41,351 nucleotides of DNA from Alphaproteobacteria bacterium (GCA_021774445.1 JAJFJA010000014.1:1-41351), one strand, 5' to 3'; counted from the first letter of the stretch, positions 22,438-32,627 are shown. Numbers and translations are program-made. Notes: a model not told the origin generated them from the sequence alone.

Positions 22438-24111
22438 GTGAATGCATTAACGCAAACCCTGCGCCATCTGGGCCCTGTACGGCTCGCGACAATGGCCGCC
22501 GTCGCAGTCGGACTAGTGGGTTTTTTCATCTTCTTCACATCGCGGCTGACGACGCCCGCGTTAACCCTTTTATATTCCGATCTGGCACTCGACGACTCCG
22601 GTCAGATCGTCAGCCGTCTTGAGGGCCTGAACGTCCCTTTCGAGCTTCGCGGCGACGGCTCTCAGATTTATGTGCCCGTGGACCAGGTCCTGCGCTTGCG
22701 CATGAATATGGCGGCCGAGGGCCTGCCCAACGGCGGCTCTGTCGGCTACGAGCTATTCGACCAATCGGAGGGCCTCGGCAGCACCAGTTTCGTCCAACAG
22801 CTTAACCATGTGCGGGCGCTGGAGGGTGAGCTTTCGCGCACCATTACCTCCCTCTCCCGCGTCCAGACTGCCCGCGTCCACTTGGTTCTCCCCAAACGGG
22901 AGGTTTTCAGTCGCGACCGCCAGGAACCGACGGCATCCATTATCGTTAAGCTTCGCGGCGGCAGTCTCCAGGCCAACCAGATCCTGGCTATTCAACATCT
23001 CGTTGCCACCGCCGTACCGTCATTGGACCCCAACCGCATATCGATCGTCGACTCGCGCGGCAATCTGCTCGCCCGCGGCGGCGACACCGACAATGGCAGT
23101 CTCTCGGCCCTGAATGCGGAGGAAATGCGCGCCAACTTTGAGGCGCGCCTGGCCCGCACGGTCGAGCGCTTGCTGGAGCGGTCGGTCGGGCCTGGCGGTG
23201 TCCGCGCCGAAGTATCGGCCGAGATCGACTTCGATCGCCTAACCACCAATGAAGAGATCTACGACCCCGACGGCCAGGTCGTGCGCTCGACCCAGACGGT
23301 CGAGGAGGGCGAGTCCTCATCCGATACCGCCCAGGCCCAGGAAGGTGTCTCCGTCGCCAACAACCTCCCGACTGCCGGCGGCGGCGATGAATCCGAATCG
23401 CGCAGTTCCTCCGCGGCCAACCGCGCCGAGGAGACGGTCAATTTCGAGATCTCGAGAACGCTGCGCACCTTGGTGCGGGAAACCGGCGTTGTCCACCGCC
23501 TCTCTGTCGCCGTCCTGGTCAACGGCACCGTCGATGAGGAAGGCACCTATGCCGCGCGCTCGGAGGAGGAGCTGGAGCAATTCGTCTCCCTGGTACGCTC
23601 GGCGATCGGCTATGACGAAGTCCGCGGCGACGTCGTCGAGGTCGTCAATCTTCGTTTCATTGAGCCCGACATCGATCTCGAGGTCATTGAAGAAACCAGC
23701 CTGTTCGGCTTCTCGAAACAGGACATATTCCGCATCGTTGAAATGCTCGTCCTGGGTGTCGTCGCCATCCTCATTATCCTCATGGTGGTCCGTCCGGTTG
23801 TGAAGCGTATCCTCGAGGCCGCGCCGGCGCCTGGCGCCGCCGCGGGGGCCCAAAACCTCCTCACCCATAGCGGCGAGGCAGCCGCCCAGCTCACCCCGGC
23901 AGCACCGGGTGAGGGGATCGAAGGCGCCGACTCCCCGCAGATGCAGCTACCGCCACAGCAGGCCGACAACGCTCTTGAGGAGATGATCAACATCTCCAGT
24001 GTCGAGGGCCGGGTTCGCGCCTCGTCCATAAACCGCGTTGCTGAGATCGTCGACAATCATCCCGATGAGACGGTCTCCATCCTCCGCGGCTGGATGCTCC
24101 AAGAAACCTAG
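22438..24111 (+). CDS. fliF: Flagellar MS-ring protein FliF
   Basis: This 557-residue FliF builds the membrane ring that founds the basal body. It has an N-terminal helix (LATMAAVAVGLVGFFIFF), the periplasmic ring-building region (LYSDLALDDSGQIVSRLEGL, ALEGELSRTITSLSRVQTAR) and a second membrane helix (VEMLVLGVVAILIILMVV) near residue 440. The C-terminal tail DNHPDETVSILRGWM binds FliG. GTG 22438 is chosen because the protein then begins MNALTQTLRHLGPVRL; an upstream in-frame ATG adds 18 basic residues not typical of the family. First gene of a long operon. Confidence 0.93.
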   Translation: MNALTQTLRHLGPVRLATMAAVAVGLVGFFIFFTSRLTTPALTLLYSDLALDDSGQIVSRLEGLNVPFELRGDGSQIYVPVDQVLRLRMNMAAEGLPNGGSVGYELFDQSEGLGSTSFVQQLNHVRALEGELSRTITSLSRVQTARVHLVLPKREVFSRDRQEPTASIIVKLRGGSLQANQILAIQHLVATAVPSLDPNRISIVDSRGNLLARGGDTDNGSLSALNAEEMRANFEARLARTVERLLERSVGPGGVRAEVSAEIDFDRLTTNEEIYDPDGQVVRSTQTVEEGESSSDTAQAQEGVSVANNLPTAGGGDESESRSSSAANRAEETVNFEISRTLRTLVRETGVVHRLSVAVLVNGTVDEEGTYAARSEEELEQFVSLVRSAIGYDEVRGDVVEVVNLRFIEPDIDLEVIEETSLFGFSKQDIFRIVEMLVLGVVAILIILMVVRPVVKRILEAAPAPGAAAGAQNLLTHSGEAAAQLTPAAPGEGIEGADSPQMQLPPQQADNALEEMINISSVEGRVRASSINRVAEIVDNHPDETVSILRGWMLQET

Positions 24112-24133
24112 GCTGAGGTAACCGGACCTTATC

Positions 24134-25150
24134 ATGCGTATGCGCGACGATTTCCGTAGCCTGAGTGGCGCCGAAAAGGCCGCCATGATGATGCTATCCG
24201 TCGGCGAGGACAGCGCCGCCAAGCTGTTCGAGCGGATGGACGACGAGGAGATCCGTGAGCTTTCTCAGACCATGGCCAACCTCGGCACCATGAGTTCTGA
24301 CATCGTCGAAAAGCTGTTCATGGAATTCGTTCAGCAAATCTCCACGACCGGCACCCTGACCGGCTCGTTCGACAGCACCGAACGGCTGCTGAACAAGGTG
24401 CTGGGCGATGAGCGTGTCGACGCGATCATGGAGGAAATCCGTGGTCCTGCCGGCCGCACGATGTGGGACAAACTGGCCAATGTGAACGAAGAGGTCCTGG
24501 CCAATTTCCTCAAGAACGAGTACCCACAAACCGTCGCCGTCGTCTTGTCGAAGGTGCGGCCGGACCATGCCGCACGCGTCCTCACTTCGCTCCCGGAATC
24601 CTTCGCCATGGAAGTTGTCATGCGCATGTTGCGCATGGAAGCCGTGCAGAAGGACGTACTCGACGATATCGAGCGCACGCTGCGCAACGAGTTCATGAGC
24701 AATCTCGCCCGCACCAGTCGCCGCGATGCCCACGAAACGATGGCGGACATCTTCAACAGCTTCGACCGCAACACCGAGGGCAGATTCTTAGCCTCCTTGG
24801 AGGAACGCAATCGGGAGGCCGCCGAGAAGATCAAGTCGTTGATGTTCACCTTCGACGACTTGAAGAAGCTCGACCCGTCCGGCGTGCAGACATTGCTGCG
24901 CGGCATTGAGAAGGAAAAACTTGCCATCGCCTTGAAGGGCGCCTCCGAAGAACTCCGCGATCTATTCTTCTCCAACATGTCGGAGCGTGCGGGCAAAATC
25001 CTCCGCGAGGACATGGAAGCCCTTGGACCGGTGCGCCTCAAGGATGTCGACGAATCTCAGTCCTACATCGTCAACATCGCCAAGGACTTGGCCGGCAAGG
25101 GCGAGATCATGTTGTCCGATAACAAGGGCGACGACGAGTTGATCTATTAG
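24134..25150 (+). CDS. fliG: Flagellar motor switch protein FliG
   Basis: This 338-residue FliG forms the rotor ring that takes torque from the stator and links FliF to FliM/FliN. Landmarks are [20 protein letters not shown] at the N-terminus, the ARM region ([20 protein letters not shown]) and the C-terminal torque helix domain ([39 protein letters not shown]). It lies 22 bases after fliF and two before fliH. Confidence 0.96.
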   Translation: MRMRDDFRSLSGAEKAAMMMLSVGEDSAAKLFERMDDEEIRELSQTMANLGTMSSDIVEKLFMEFVQQISTTGTLTGSFDSTERLLNKVLGDERVDAIMEEIRGPAGRTMWDKLANVNEEVLANFLKNEYPQTVAVVLSKVRPDHAARVLTSLPESFAMEVVMRMLRMEAVQKDVLDDIERTLRNEFMSNLARTSRRDAHETMADIFNSFDRNTEGRFLASLEERNREAAEKIKSLMFTFDDLKKLDPSGVQTLLRGIEKEKLAIALKGASEELRDLFFSNMSERAGKILREDMEALGPVRLKDVDESQSYIVNIAKDLAGKGEIMLSDNKGDDELIY

Positions 25151-25152
25151 CC

Positions 25153-25857
25153 ATGGCACAAACAAGCAAATACAACTTCGGTCAATCGTTCGACCCTGGC
25201 GCCTCGGAAGAAGAGCTTCGGGCGACACCGAAATACACCGACGACGACCTATCGGCCGCCCGTCAGCAGGGCCATGACGAAGGTCACGCTGCCGGCCTTG
25301 CGGCCGCACTGGCAAGCGAGGAACACCGCCTGGTCGAGCTGTTGACCGCCGTGGCCGATCAAGCCGCGGGCCTCGTCGCGGAGTTTGATCAGCATGTCGC
25401 CGCCCACGCCGATCGCACCCAGGAATTGGGCCTGCTGGTCTGTCGCAAGATTCTGCCGACCATGGCCGAACGCTACGGTCTTACCGAAATCGAAGGCCTG
25501 ATCGGCGAGTGCCTAAACAATCTGCAAGACGAACCCCGCGTCGTTGTGCGTGTCGACAATATGACTCTCCCGATGTTGCAGGAACGCATCGAACGGATTT
25601 CAACCGCCGCGGGCAGTTTCGATGGCAATGTCGTGTTACTGGCCGATGACGAGTTGGCCAGCACTGATTGCAAGGTCCTTTGGGCCGACGGCGGTGCCGA
25701 CCGTGACATCGATAAACTGATGACGGAAATCGACGCCGTCATCGACCGCCACCTGACAAGTTCAAACCCCTCAGCAACCCGAGAACCCAGCGACGCAGTC
25801 CCCAGCGCGGCAGACCCGGCCGCACCTGCGTCAAGTTTAGGAGCGACCAATGGCTGA
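25153..25857 (+). CDS. fliH: Flagellar assembly protein FliH
   Basis: This 234-residue FliH-like protein (called FlbE in Caulobacter) regulates the export ATPase FliI and links it to the C-ring. The N-terminal half is acidic and helical (DDDLSAARQQGHDEGHAAG, the typical G-rich FliH helix), and the C-terminal half has LGLLVCRKILPTMAERYG and VVVRVDNMTLPMLQERIERI. The last 35 residues are Pro/Ala/Ser-rich. The start is two bases after fliG, and the end overlaps fliN by eight bases. Identification rests on position and the FliH helix as much as on conserved motifs. Confidence 0.85.
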   Translation: MAQTSKYNFGQSFDPGASEEELRATPKYTDDDLSAARQQGHDEGHAAGLAAALASEEHRLVELLTAVADQAAGLVAEFDQHVAAHADRTQELGLLVCRKILPTMAERYGLTEIEGLIGECLNNLQDEPRVVVRVDNMTLPMLQERIERISTAAGSFDGNVVLLADDELASTDCKVLWADGGADRDIDKLMTEIDAVIDRHLTSSNPSATREPSDAVPSAADPAAPASSLGATNG

Positions 25858-26245
25858 CGATCAGGAAGAAGATCTCGAGCTTACCGAGCTTGAGGCCGAA
25901 GCCCCGATGGATGATCAAGAACCGTCGGCGGAAGCCCCGCCGGCCGAGGCTGCGGCGCCCGAGGTAGAGGAAAGCCTGGAAGAGCGGTCTCAGCGCATCG
26001 CCGGCGAGCTCGAAGCGGTCTACGATATTCCCGTGCAGGTCTCCGCCGTCCTCGGCAAGTGCTCCATGCAGGTCAGCCAGCTGCTCAAGCTCGGGCGCGG
26101 CGCCGTGGTAGAACTCGATCGCCGAGTTGGTGAAGCCATCGACATCTACGTCAACAACCGCCTTGTCGCCCGCGGCGAGGTTGTGGTCGTCGACGAGCGG
26201 CTTGGCGTGACGATGACTGAGATCATCAAGAGTGATCGGACCTAG
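25850..26245 (+). CDS. fliN: Flagellar motor switch protein FliN
   Basis: This 131-residue FliN forms the lower C-ring and a docking site for export substrates. The first 50 residues are acidic and Pro/Ala-rich. The SpoA domain follows: VYDIPVQVSAVLGKCSMQVS, LLKLGRGAVVELDRRVGEAI and VNNRLVARGEVVVVDERLGV, a textbook FliN sequence. It starts within the end of fliH and ends two bases before the motA-like gene. Confidence 0.96.
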   Translation: MADDQEEDLELTELEAEAPMDDQEPSAEAPPAEAAAPEVEESLEERSQRIAGELEAVYDIPVQVSAVLGKCSMQVSQLLKLGRGAVVELDRRVGEAIDIYVNNRLVARGEVVVVDERLGVTMTEIIKSDRT

Positions 26246-26247
26246 CG

Positions 26248-27144
26248 ATGGCAATCGAGGGCAAGGCGGACGCGCGAGCCGGGATCGACAGGGGCGCCTC
26301 GGCGGCCCCTCTGCCGGCCGGCGACCGGCCCGGCCCGGCGCGCAATAAGGTCGGCCGATCCAGTCGTCTGCGCGAGTTCGACACCGCCACCATACTGGGT
26401 CTCGCCGGCGCCTTCACCTTGATTGCCGCCGCCATCTCGATGGGCGGTTCATGGGGCGCCTTTGTCGACATCCCAGCCATGTTCATCGTTGTCGGCGGCA
26501 CCTTTGCGGTCACCACGATCAGCTTCGACCTGGCCGATGTCGCGCGGGCTCAGCATATCGTTCTGAAGAGCATCGCCCGGCCCGTCCGCAACCCTGCCGT
26601 CGCCGTCATCGAAGTTCTCCAAATCGCCGAGCGCTGCCGGCGTGAAGGTCTCCTTGAACTGCACCGCGAGTTGGCCGACCGAGGGACGGACGCCTTCCTG
26701 CTGCGCGGCCTTGAACTGGCCGCCGACGGTATGCCCGGCACGGAAATGGAGCGCATCATGCGCAAGGAGATGAACGCCGTTGTCGAGCGCCACGCTCAAG
26801 GGGCCGACGTCTTGCACCGCGCCGCCGAGGTCGCCCCGGCCATGGGCCTCATCGGCACCCTGGTCGGTCTCGTGCAAATGCTCGGGAACCTTGAGGACCC
26901 GTCGACGATCGGGCCTTCCATGGCCGTCGCGCTGTTGACGACGTTCTACGGTGCCATCCTCGCCAACACGGTCTTTGCCCCGCTTGCCGGCAAACTTGAA
27001 CGACGCACGGTCGACGAGACCCTGTTGAATGAAATCTACCTGTCCGCCAGCGCCTCGATAGGGCGTCAAGAGAACCCGCGCCGGCTTGAGCTGCTGCTCA
27101 ACACGTTACTGCCGCCGGCCAAGCGGGTCACATACTTCACGTAG
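26248..27144 (+). CDS. motA: Flagellar stator protein MotA/PomA family
   Basis: This 298-residue MotA/PomA-type stator protein has about 45 extra polar N-terminal residues before the first helix. Four membrane segments are visible: ILGLAGAFTLIAAAIS, IPAMFIVVGGTFAVTTIS, AAEVAPAMGLIGTLVGLVQM and MAVALLTTFYGAILANTVFA. Segments three and four carry the conserved channel prolines and small residues. The cytoplasmic loop has MERIMRKEMNAVVERH. No motB lies beside it, unlike most motAB pairs. It is the PomA-like type found in alphaproteobacterial flagellar clusters; proton or sodium use cannot be decided. Confidence 0.87.
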   Translation: MAIEGKADARAGIDRGASAAPLPAGDRPGPARNKVGRSSRLREFDTATILGLAGAFTLIAAAISMGGSWGAFVDIPAMFIVVGGTFAVTTISFDLADVARAQHIVLKSIARPVRNPAVAVIEVLQIAERCRREGLLELHRELADRGTDAFLLRGLELAADGMPGTEMERIMRKEMNAVVERHAQGADVLHRAAEVAPAMGLIGTLVGLVQMLGNLEDPSTIGPSMAVALLTTFYGAILANTVFAPLAGKLERRTVDETLLNEIYLSASASIGRQENPRRLELLLNTLLPPAKRVTYFT

Positions 27145-27171
27145 AAGCCGTCATAGAAAAGAGAGAAAAAG

Positions 27172-28545
27172 ATGCGTTTGCTGATCATCGGACGACTTGG
27201 CGGCCATATTTCTATCGCCAGCAAGATCGCCATCACCCGTGGCGCCAAGGTCAACCAGGTCGACGATATCAATAGCGGCCTGAACGCCCTGCGCGCCGGC
27301 CAGGGCGCTGAGATGGTCATGGCTGACATTGCGCTGGACATCCGGCATCTCGTCAACAGCCTGAGTCAGGAGCGCATCAACGTTCCGGTTGTCGCCTGCG
27401 GCCTTGAGAATGATGCCGAGGCCGCCGTCCAGGCCATTCGGGCCGGCGCCAAGGAATACATCCCGCTGCCGCCCGACCCTGACCTGATCGCCGCCGTCCT
27501 CGAAGCCGTCGCCGAGGAAAGTGACGATCTGATCTGCCAGGACCCGGCCATGACCGACGTCCTCGCCCTCGCCGACCGCGTCGCCCCAGCCGACGCGAGT
27601 ATCCTCATCACCGGCGAGTCCGGCACGGGCAAGGAACTCATAGCGCGCTATGTTCACCGCAAATCGCGGCGCGCCAGCAAACGGTTTGTTTCGGTAAATT
27701 GTGCGGCGATCCCGGAGAATCTCCTTGAGTCTGAACTGTTCGGTCACGAGAAGGGCGCCTTCACCGGTGCCGTCGCCCGGCGTATCGGCCGTTTCGAAGA
27801 GGCCACTGGCGGCACCCTGCTGCTGGACGAAATCTCCGAGATGGATCCCCGGCTGCAAGCCAAGCTACTGCGGGCCATTCAAGAGCGCGAGATCTCCCGC
27901 GTCGGCAGTAACGAGACCATCAAGATCGACATCCGCCTGATCGCGACGTCGAACCGCAATCTTGCCGAACAGGTCGCCGCCGGTACCTTCCGCGAGGACC
28001 TGCTTTTCCGCATCAACGTGGTCGACCTCAAAGTACCGCCCTTGCGCCAACGTCGTCGCGACATCCTGCCCCTGTCGCAACATTTCACCGCCAAATACGC
28101 CCGCGCCAACGGCCTCCCGAACATGAGCATCGAGGACGGCGCGCAGGAAATCTTGCTCGCCCATCATTGGCGGGGCAATGTGCGCGAGCTCGAAAACACC
28201 ATGCATCGCGCCGTCTTGTTCGCCCAAAACGGCGTTGTTGGCGCCGATGCCATCATGCTCACCAGCATCGGCACGGCAGCGGATGATGCTGGTTTCAACG
28301 CTGACCGGGACCCTACGGCAACCGCGCAAGAGGACGCCGATACCGCCGGCCTCGTCGGCCGCACCGTCGCCGAGGTCGAGCGCGACCTGATTATCGGCAC
28401 CTTGGGTCATTGCCTTGGCAATCGCACCCACGCTGCCAACATCCTCGGCATCTCGATCCGCACTTTACGCAACAAACTCAAGGCCTATGCCGATCAGGGC
28501 GTCGCCGTTCCCTTGCCTAGGGACAGCGACCGGCTGACAGCTTAG
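27172..28545 (+). CDS. flbD: Sigma-54-dependent flagellar regulator FlbD
   Basis: This 457-residue enhancer-binding protein has a receiver-like N-terminus (1-115), a sigma-54 AAA+ domain (about 120-350: GESGTGKE, GAFTGA, GGTLLLDEISE, WRGNVRELENT) and a Fis-type helix-turn-helix (NRTHAANILGISIRTLRNKL). The receiver lacks the usual acidic pair (LLIIGRLGG) and the Lys region (EYIPLPP), as in Caulobacter FlbD, so normal phosphorylation is unlikely. FlbD activates late sigma-54 flagellar promoters and represses fliF; ftr-like sites stand upstream of both fliK and fliF here. The gene lies between motA and flhA. Confidence 0.93.
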   Translation: MRLLIIGRLGGHISIASKIAITRGAKVNQVDDINSGLNALRAGQGAEMVMADIALDIRHLVNSLSQERINVPVVACGLENDAEAAVQAIRAGAKEYIPLPPDPDLIAAVLEAVAEESDDLICQDPAMTDVLALADRVAPADASILITGESGTGKELIARYVHRKSRRASKRFVSVNCAAIPENLLESELFGHEKGAFTGAVARRIGRFEEATGGTLLLDEISEMDPRLQAKLLRAIQEREISRVGSNETIKIDIRLIATSNRNLAEQVAAGTFREDLLFRINVVDLKVPPLRQRRRDILPLSQHFTAKYARANGLPNMSIEDGAQEILLAHHWRGNVRELENTMHRAVLFAQNGVVGADAIMLTSIGTAADDAGFNADRDPTATAQEDADTAGLVGRTVAEVERDLIIGTLGHCLGNRTHAANILGISIRTLRNKLKAYADQGVAVPLPRDSDRLTA

Positions 28546-28567
28546 TCCCGTTGACGCGCCGACAGCC

Positions 28568-30754
28568 ATGAGCGATACCACCGATCCCGGCGGGACCGAA
28601 GTCGTCGCCCGGCCCAATACGATGCCGGCCGACGCGATGCCGGCTGACGCCGCCACCGGCCTAACCGCCGCGGGGGGTCAGGCCGGTGCGGATCCGTTCG
28701 CCGGCCTCACCGCGTTGCTGCGCCGCGGCGACATCACCCTCGCCCTCGGGGTCGTGGCAATCCTCGCCATGTTGATCCTGCCGGTGCCGCGCTGGTTACT
28801 CGATTTCAGCCTCGCCATTTCCATTACGTTTTCCGTCTTGATCTTGATGACGGCGATGTTCATCAAGTCGCCTTTGGAATTCAGTTCGTTCCCGACCATC
28901 CTGCTGATCGCGACGATGTTGCGGTTGTCCCTCAACTTGGCGTCCACCCGCCTCATCCTGGCCAATGGCCATGAGGGTCCGGGCGCCGCCGGGCAGGTCA
29001 TCCAGGCCTTCGGCAATTTCGTCATGGGCGGCAACTTCGTCATCGGTATTATCGCCTTCGCCATTCTGGTCATCGTCAACTTCATCGTCATTACCAAGGG
29101 CTCCGGGCGCATCGCCGAGGTCGCCGCCCGTTTCAGCCTCGACAGTTTGCCCGGCAAGCAAATGGCCATCGACGCCGACCTGTCGTCTGGCTTGATCGAT
29201 GAATCCACGGCCCGCAGCCGCCGCAGTAATCTTGAAGAAGAGAGCAGTTTCTTCGGGGCCATGGACGGCGCCGCCAAATTCGTCCGCGGCGACGCGGTGG
29301 CCGGTCTGCTGATCACCTTCATCAATGTCGTCGGCGGCATCATCATCGGCGTCGCGCAGATGGACATGAGCTTTCTCAACGCCGCCCACAGCTATACCCT
29401 GCTGACTGTCGGCGACGGTCTGGTGACGCAGATCCCTGCCCTCATCGTCTCCATCGCGTCTGGTCTGCTGGTCTCCAAAGCGGCGGTTGCCGGCACCGCC
29501 GACAAGGCGCTTTTCGGACAGCTCAGCGGCTATCCCCGGGCGCTCGGGCTTTCGTCCTTCCTGATGCTCTCCCTGGCTCTGCTGCCCGGCATCCCTTTTC
29601 TGCCCTTCTTTACCCTAGCCGCGGCTTCGGGGTCCTTGGCGTGGTTCGCTTCGAAACGCGATCGAAACAGCGAAAAGGCCGAAAGCGACGCCAACATGGT
29701 ACCGGCAGCTCCGGTCGCCGAAGAACCGATCGCGCAGTCCTTGCACATCGACCATGTACGGCTTGAACTGGGCTACGGGCTGCTGCCCCTGATCAACGGA
29801 CAGGGCGGCCAGCGCCTGACCGATCAGATCAAGGCGCTGCGCCGGCAACTGGCGCAAGAGATCGGCTTCGTCCTGCCATCCGTGCGCATCCAGGATAACC
29901 TGCAACTCCCCGCCAACGCTTATGTCTTGCGCATCAAGGAGATCGAAGCCGGACAGGGCGAATTGCGTCCCACCATGCTGCTGGTCATGGATCCGCGCGG
30001 CGAGAAGATGGCTCTGCCCGGCGAAGAAACCGTCGAGCCGACCTTTGGCTTGCCGGCCATGTGGTGCGAGGAGTCAGCACGGGAAGAGGCCCTGTTCCGC
30101 GGCTACACCGTCGTCGACCCGCAAACGGTGATCACCACGCATTTGACCGAGATCATCAAGGACAACATGGCCGAGTTGCTATCTTATGCGGAAACCCAAA
30201 AGCTGATCGATGAGCTCGGCGAGGACCAGCAGAAGCTGATCAGCGACATCATTCCCACTCAAATTTCTCTCGGCGGCATTCAACGCACCTTGCAGAATCT
30301 CCTGGCCGAGCGGATCTCCATCCGCGATCTGCCGACCATTCTGGAAGGCATTTCCGAAGCCTGCGGCTTCTCGCGCAATGTCAATGTCATAACCGAACAC
30401 GTGCGCGGCCGCTTGGCGCGGCAAATCACCAGTTCGCAGGTCAACGTCGAGGGCTTCGTGCCGATCGTCACGCTTTCACCGCAGTGGGAACAGGCCTTCG
30501 TCGAATCGCTCACCGGCGACGGCGAGGAACGCCAACTGTCGATGGCGCCCAGCCATCTCCAGGAATTCATTTCCTCGGTCCGCCAGAACTTCGAGCACCA
30601 TGCCATGATGGGCGAGACACCGGTCCTGCTGACCAGCCCAATCATCCGGCCCTATGTGCGATCGATCATAGAACGCTTTCGGCCGGCGACGGTGGTGCTA
30701 TCGCAAAACGAGATCTTCGCGAAGGCCAAGATCAAAACACTCGGTCAGGTCTGA
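28568..30754 (+). CDS. flhA: Flagellar export gate protein FlhA
   Basis: This 728-residue FlhA is the large gate of the type III export apparatus, powered by proton motive force. Eight membrane helices occupy about residues 55-365, with the signatures LLIATMLRLSLNLASTRLIL, SLDSLPGKQMAIDADLSSGL and ARSRRSNLEEESSFFGAMDG in the conserved loop. The cytoplasmic half (about 385-728) contains the substrate-docking domains. Residues 1-45 are a polar extension with a short MPADA repeat. It lies 22 bases after flbD. Confidence 0.96.
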   Translation: MSDTTDPGGTEVVARPNTMPADAMPADAATGLTAAGGQAGADPFAGLTALLRRGDITLALGVVAILAMLILPVPRWLLDFSLAISITFSVLILMTAMFIKSPLEFSSFPTILLIATMLRLSLNLASTRLILANGHEGPGAAGQVIQAFGNFVMGGNFVIGIIAFAILVIVNFIVITKGSGRIAEVAARFSLDSLPGKQMAIDADLSSGLIDESTARSRRSNLEEESSFFGAMDGAAKFVRGDAVAGLLITFINVVGGIIIGVAQMDMSFLNAAHSYTLLTVGDGLVTQIPALIVSIASGLLVSKAAVAGTADKALFGQLSGYPRALGLSSFLMLSLALLPGIPFLPFFTLAAASGSLAWFASKRDRNSEKAESDANMVPAAPVAEEPIAQSLHIDHVRLELGYGLLPLINGQGGQRLTDQIKALRRQLAQEIGFVLPSVRIQDNLQLPANAYVLRIKEIEAGQGELRPTMLLVMDPRGEKMALPGEETVEPTFGLPAMWCEESAREEALFRGYTVVDPQTVITTHLTEIIKDNMAELLSYAETQKLIDELGEDQQKLISDIIPTQISLGGIQRTLQNLLAERISIRDLPTILEGISEACGFSRNVNVITEHVRGRLARQITSSQVNVEGFVPIVTLSPQWEQAFVESLTGDGEERQLSMAPSHLQEFISSVRQNFEHHAMMGETPVLLTSPIIRPYVRSIIERFRPATVVLSQNEIFAKAKIKTLGQV

Positions 30755-30824
30755 GGCATGGGGATGTTGCACATAACCCGCGGGCAGACAACGAACGCGC
30801 AAGGACGGCGGGGTTGAACGTGGC

Positions 30825-31820
30825 ATGCACCTGAGAAGCTTCACGGCCCGAAACATGCCCGAGGCAATGGCCAAGGTCCGCGCCGCCTTGGGCAAGGACG
30901 CGGTGATCCTTTCGACCGAGGACGAGTTCGGCGTCGGCATTCGAGTCACCGCCGCCGTCGAAGAAGAGGCCGAAACATCAAACCTTGCAATGGCGCCCGA
31001 TGCCTTCGAGGCCGTCGACGCCATCGCCGCGGCGCTCGACTATCACAACGTCCCACGCCACCTGACCGAGCGGCTTGTCAATTCCGCCTCGATCCTGCCG
31101 GCCGACGACTGGTGTCTGGCCTTGGCCGGCGCGATCGACGAGGCATTGAGCTTCGCGCCACTGCCCACCAAAATGTCCACACGTCCGCTCGTCCTGTTCG
31201 GTGTCAACGGCGCCGGCAAGACCTCCACCGCCGCCAAGCTCTGTGCCGGCGCGCGCCTCGCCGGCCGCGGCGGCAGCCTCATTACCATGGATGCCGACAA
31301 GACCGGTGGTCTGGCACAAGTCAGCGCCTTTGCCGAAGCCCTCGGCGCCCGGCTCGATCGGGCCCGGGACGGCAAAGAACTGGCCAAGGCCATCGGCAAC
31401 AGCCCGTCGGACCATTTGATCGTCGTAGATACCATGGGTGTCAGCCCCTTCGAGGCGAATGACATGCGTCAGCTCAAGGCCGCAGTCGCAGATCTCGACA
31501 TCGAGGCCGCCCTGGTCTTGCCCGCTGGCAGCGACGCCGTGGAATCGGCCGAGACAGCGATTGCCTTCGCCGAAGCCGGCGCAACCTGTCTGATTCCCAC
31601 TCGCCTGGACGCCGCCCGGCGCATGGGTGGGTTTATCAACGCCGCTCACGCCGCCGGCCTGGCCATGATGGGAGCCGGAAACTCGCCCAACATCGGCGCC
31701 GGCTTGCTGCCGCTCAATGCCGTTGTTCTGGCACGCCTGATCGTGCCGGAAAAACTGCACTGGAGCGCCCATAGCGGCGACGCTGCAGACCCACAAAGCC
31801 TACGAACGGGGCACGGATAA
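30825..31820 (+). CDS. flhF: Flagellar SRP-type GTPase FlhF
   Basis: This 331-residue FlhF resembles Ffh/FtsY and places the flagellum at the pole. The N-terminus MHLRSFTARNMPEAMAKVRA followed by GKDAVILST is typical. The GTPase motifs are GVNGAGKTSTAAKL (G1), DADKTGGLAQ, DTMG in place of DTAG (G3), and PTRLD in place of TKLD (G4). The latter two departures may alter nucleotide handling. It is shorter than many FlhF proteins because the middle linker is reduced. The stop abuts the fleN ATG. Confidence 0.9.
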   Translation: MHLRSFTARNMPEAMAKVRAALGKDAVILSTEDEFGVGIRVTAAVEEEAETSNLAMAPDAFEAVDAIAAALDYHNVPRHLTERLVNSASILPADDWCLALAGAIDEALSFAPLPTKMSTRPLVLFGVNGAGKTSTAAKLCAGARLAGRGGSLITMDADKTGGLAQVSAFAEALGARLDRARDGKELAKAIGNSPSDHLIVVDTMGVSPFEANDMRQLKAAVADLDIEAALVLPAGSDAVESAETAIAFAEAGATCLIPTRLDAARRMGGFINAAHAAGLAMMGAGNSPNIGAGLLPLNAVVLARLIVPEKLHWSAHSGDAADPQSLRTGHG

Positions 31821-32627
31821 ATGACCGATACTTCCCTTGTGCGGGACCAGCCCATGTCGCCGGTTTGCGCCAACATGATCGCCGTCGCCTCGGGCAAGGG
31901 CGGGGTCGGTAAAACCTGGATGTCGATTACCCTGGCGCAGGCCTTGGCGCGCCTGGGGCAACGCGTCCTGCTTTTCGACGGCGATCTCGGATTGGCCAAC
32001 GTCGATGTACAGCTTGGCCTGCAAGCCAAACAGGACCTGAGTGGTGTCCTCGCCGGCCGCTACGCGCTGAATGACGCCATAATTCGGCATGACGAGGGCG
32101 GCTTCGATGTCATCGCGGGGCGTTCCGGTTCGGGTGGACTGGCAAACATACCGGCGGCGCGGCTTGCAAAGCTGCTGGCGGAACTGAACGACGAGGCGCG
32201 CAAGTACGACAGCGTCGTCCTTGATCTCGGCGCCGGCATCGAACGCACCGTGCGCCAACTGGCGGCCCAAGCCGGGTGTTGCCTGATCGTCACCTCGGAC
32301 GAGCCGACAGCGCTGACCGATGCCTATGCCTTCATGAAGTTGTCCTACATGCACAAACCCGACAGCGACTTGCGGGTGGTCGTCAACATGGCAAGCAGCC
32401 GTATCGAAGGTGAACGCACCTACACGACACTGCGCAAGGCCTGTGAGAACTTTCTCAAGGTCTCGCCGCAACTGGCCGGCATCGTCGGCCGCGACGATAA
32501 AGTCAAAAACGCCATTCGCCATCAAAGCCCGATCTTGACCCGATACCCTACCAGCTTGGCGGCCGAGGATGTCACCAAACTGGCCCGCAACCTAATGGAG
32601 AGTCATAGGTTTCCTATGGCGACGTGA
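31821..32627 (+). CDS. fleN: Flagellar number regulator FleN/FlhG (MinD-like ATPase)
   Basis: This 268-residue MinD/ParA-type ATPase carries the deviant Walker A SGKGGVGKTW, the switch LLFDGDLGLANVDVQLGL and the Asp in VVLDLGAGIERTVRQL. FlhG/FleN opposes FlhF and limits flagellar number. It begins directly after the flhF stop. A GC-rich palindrome (32647-32663) follows before the next gene. Confidence 0.9.
   Translation: MTDTSLVRDQPMSPVCANMIAVASGKGGVGKTWMSITLAQALARLGQRVLLFDGDLGLANVDVQLGLQAKQDLSGVLAGRYALNDAIIRHDEGGFDVIAGRSGSGGLANIPAARLAKLLAELNDEARKYDSVVLDLGAGIERTVRQLAAQAGCCLIVTSDEPTALTDAYAFMKLSYMHKPDSDLRVVVNMASSRIEGERTYTTLRKACENFLKVSPQLAGIVGRDDKVKNAIRHQSPILTRYPTSLAAEDVTKLARNLMESHRFPMAT

Noticed and set aside
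30762..30818. Nineteen-codon frame between flhA and flhF
   Set aside because: No ribosome-binding site and no recognisable sequence; it looks like spacer.
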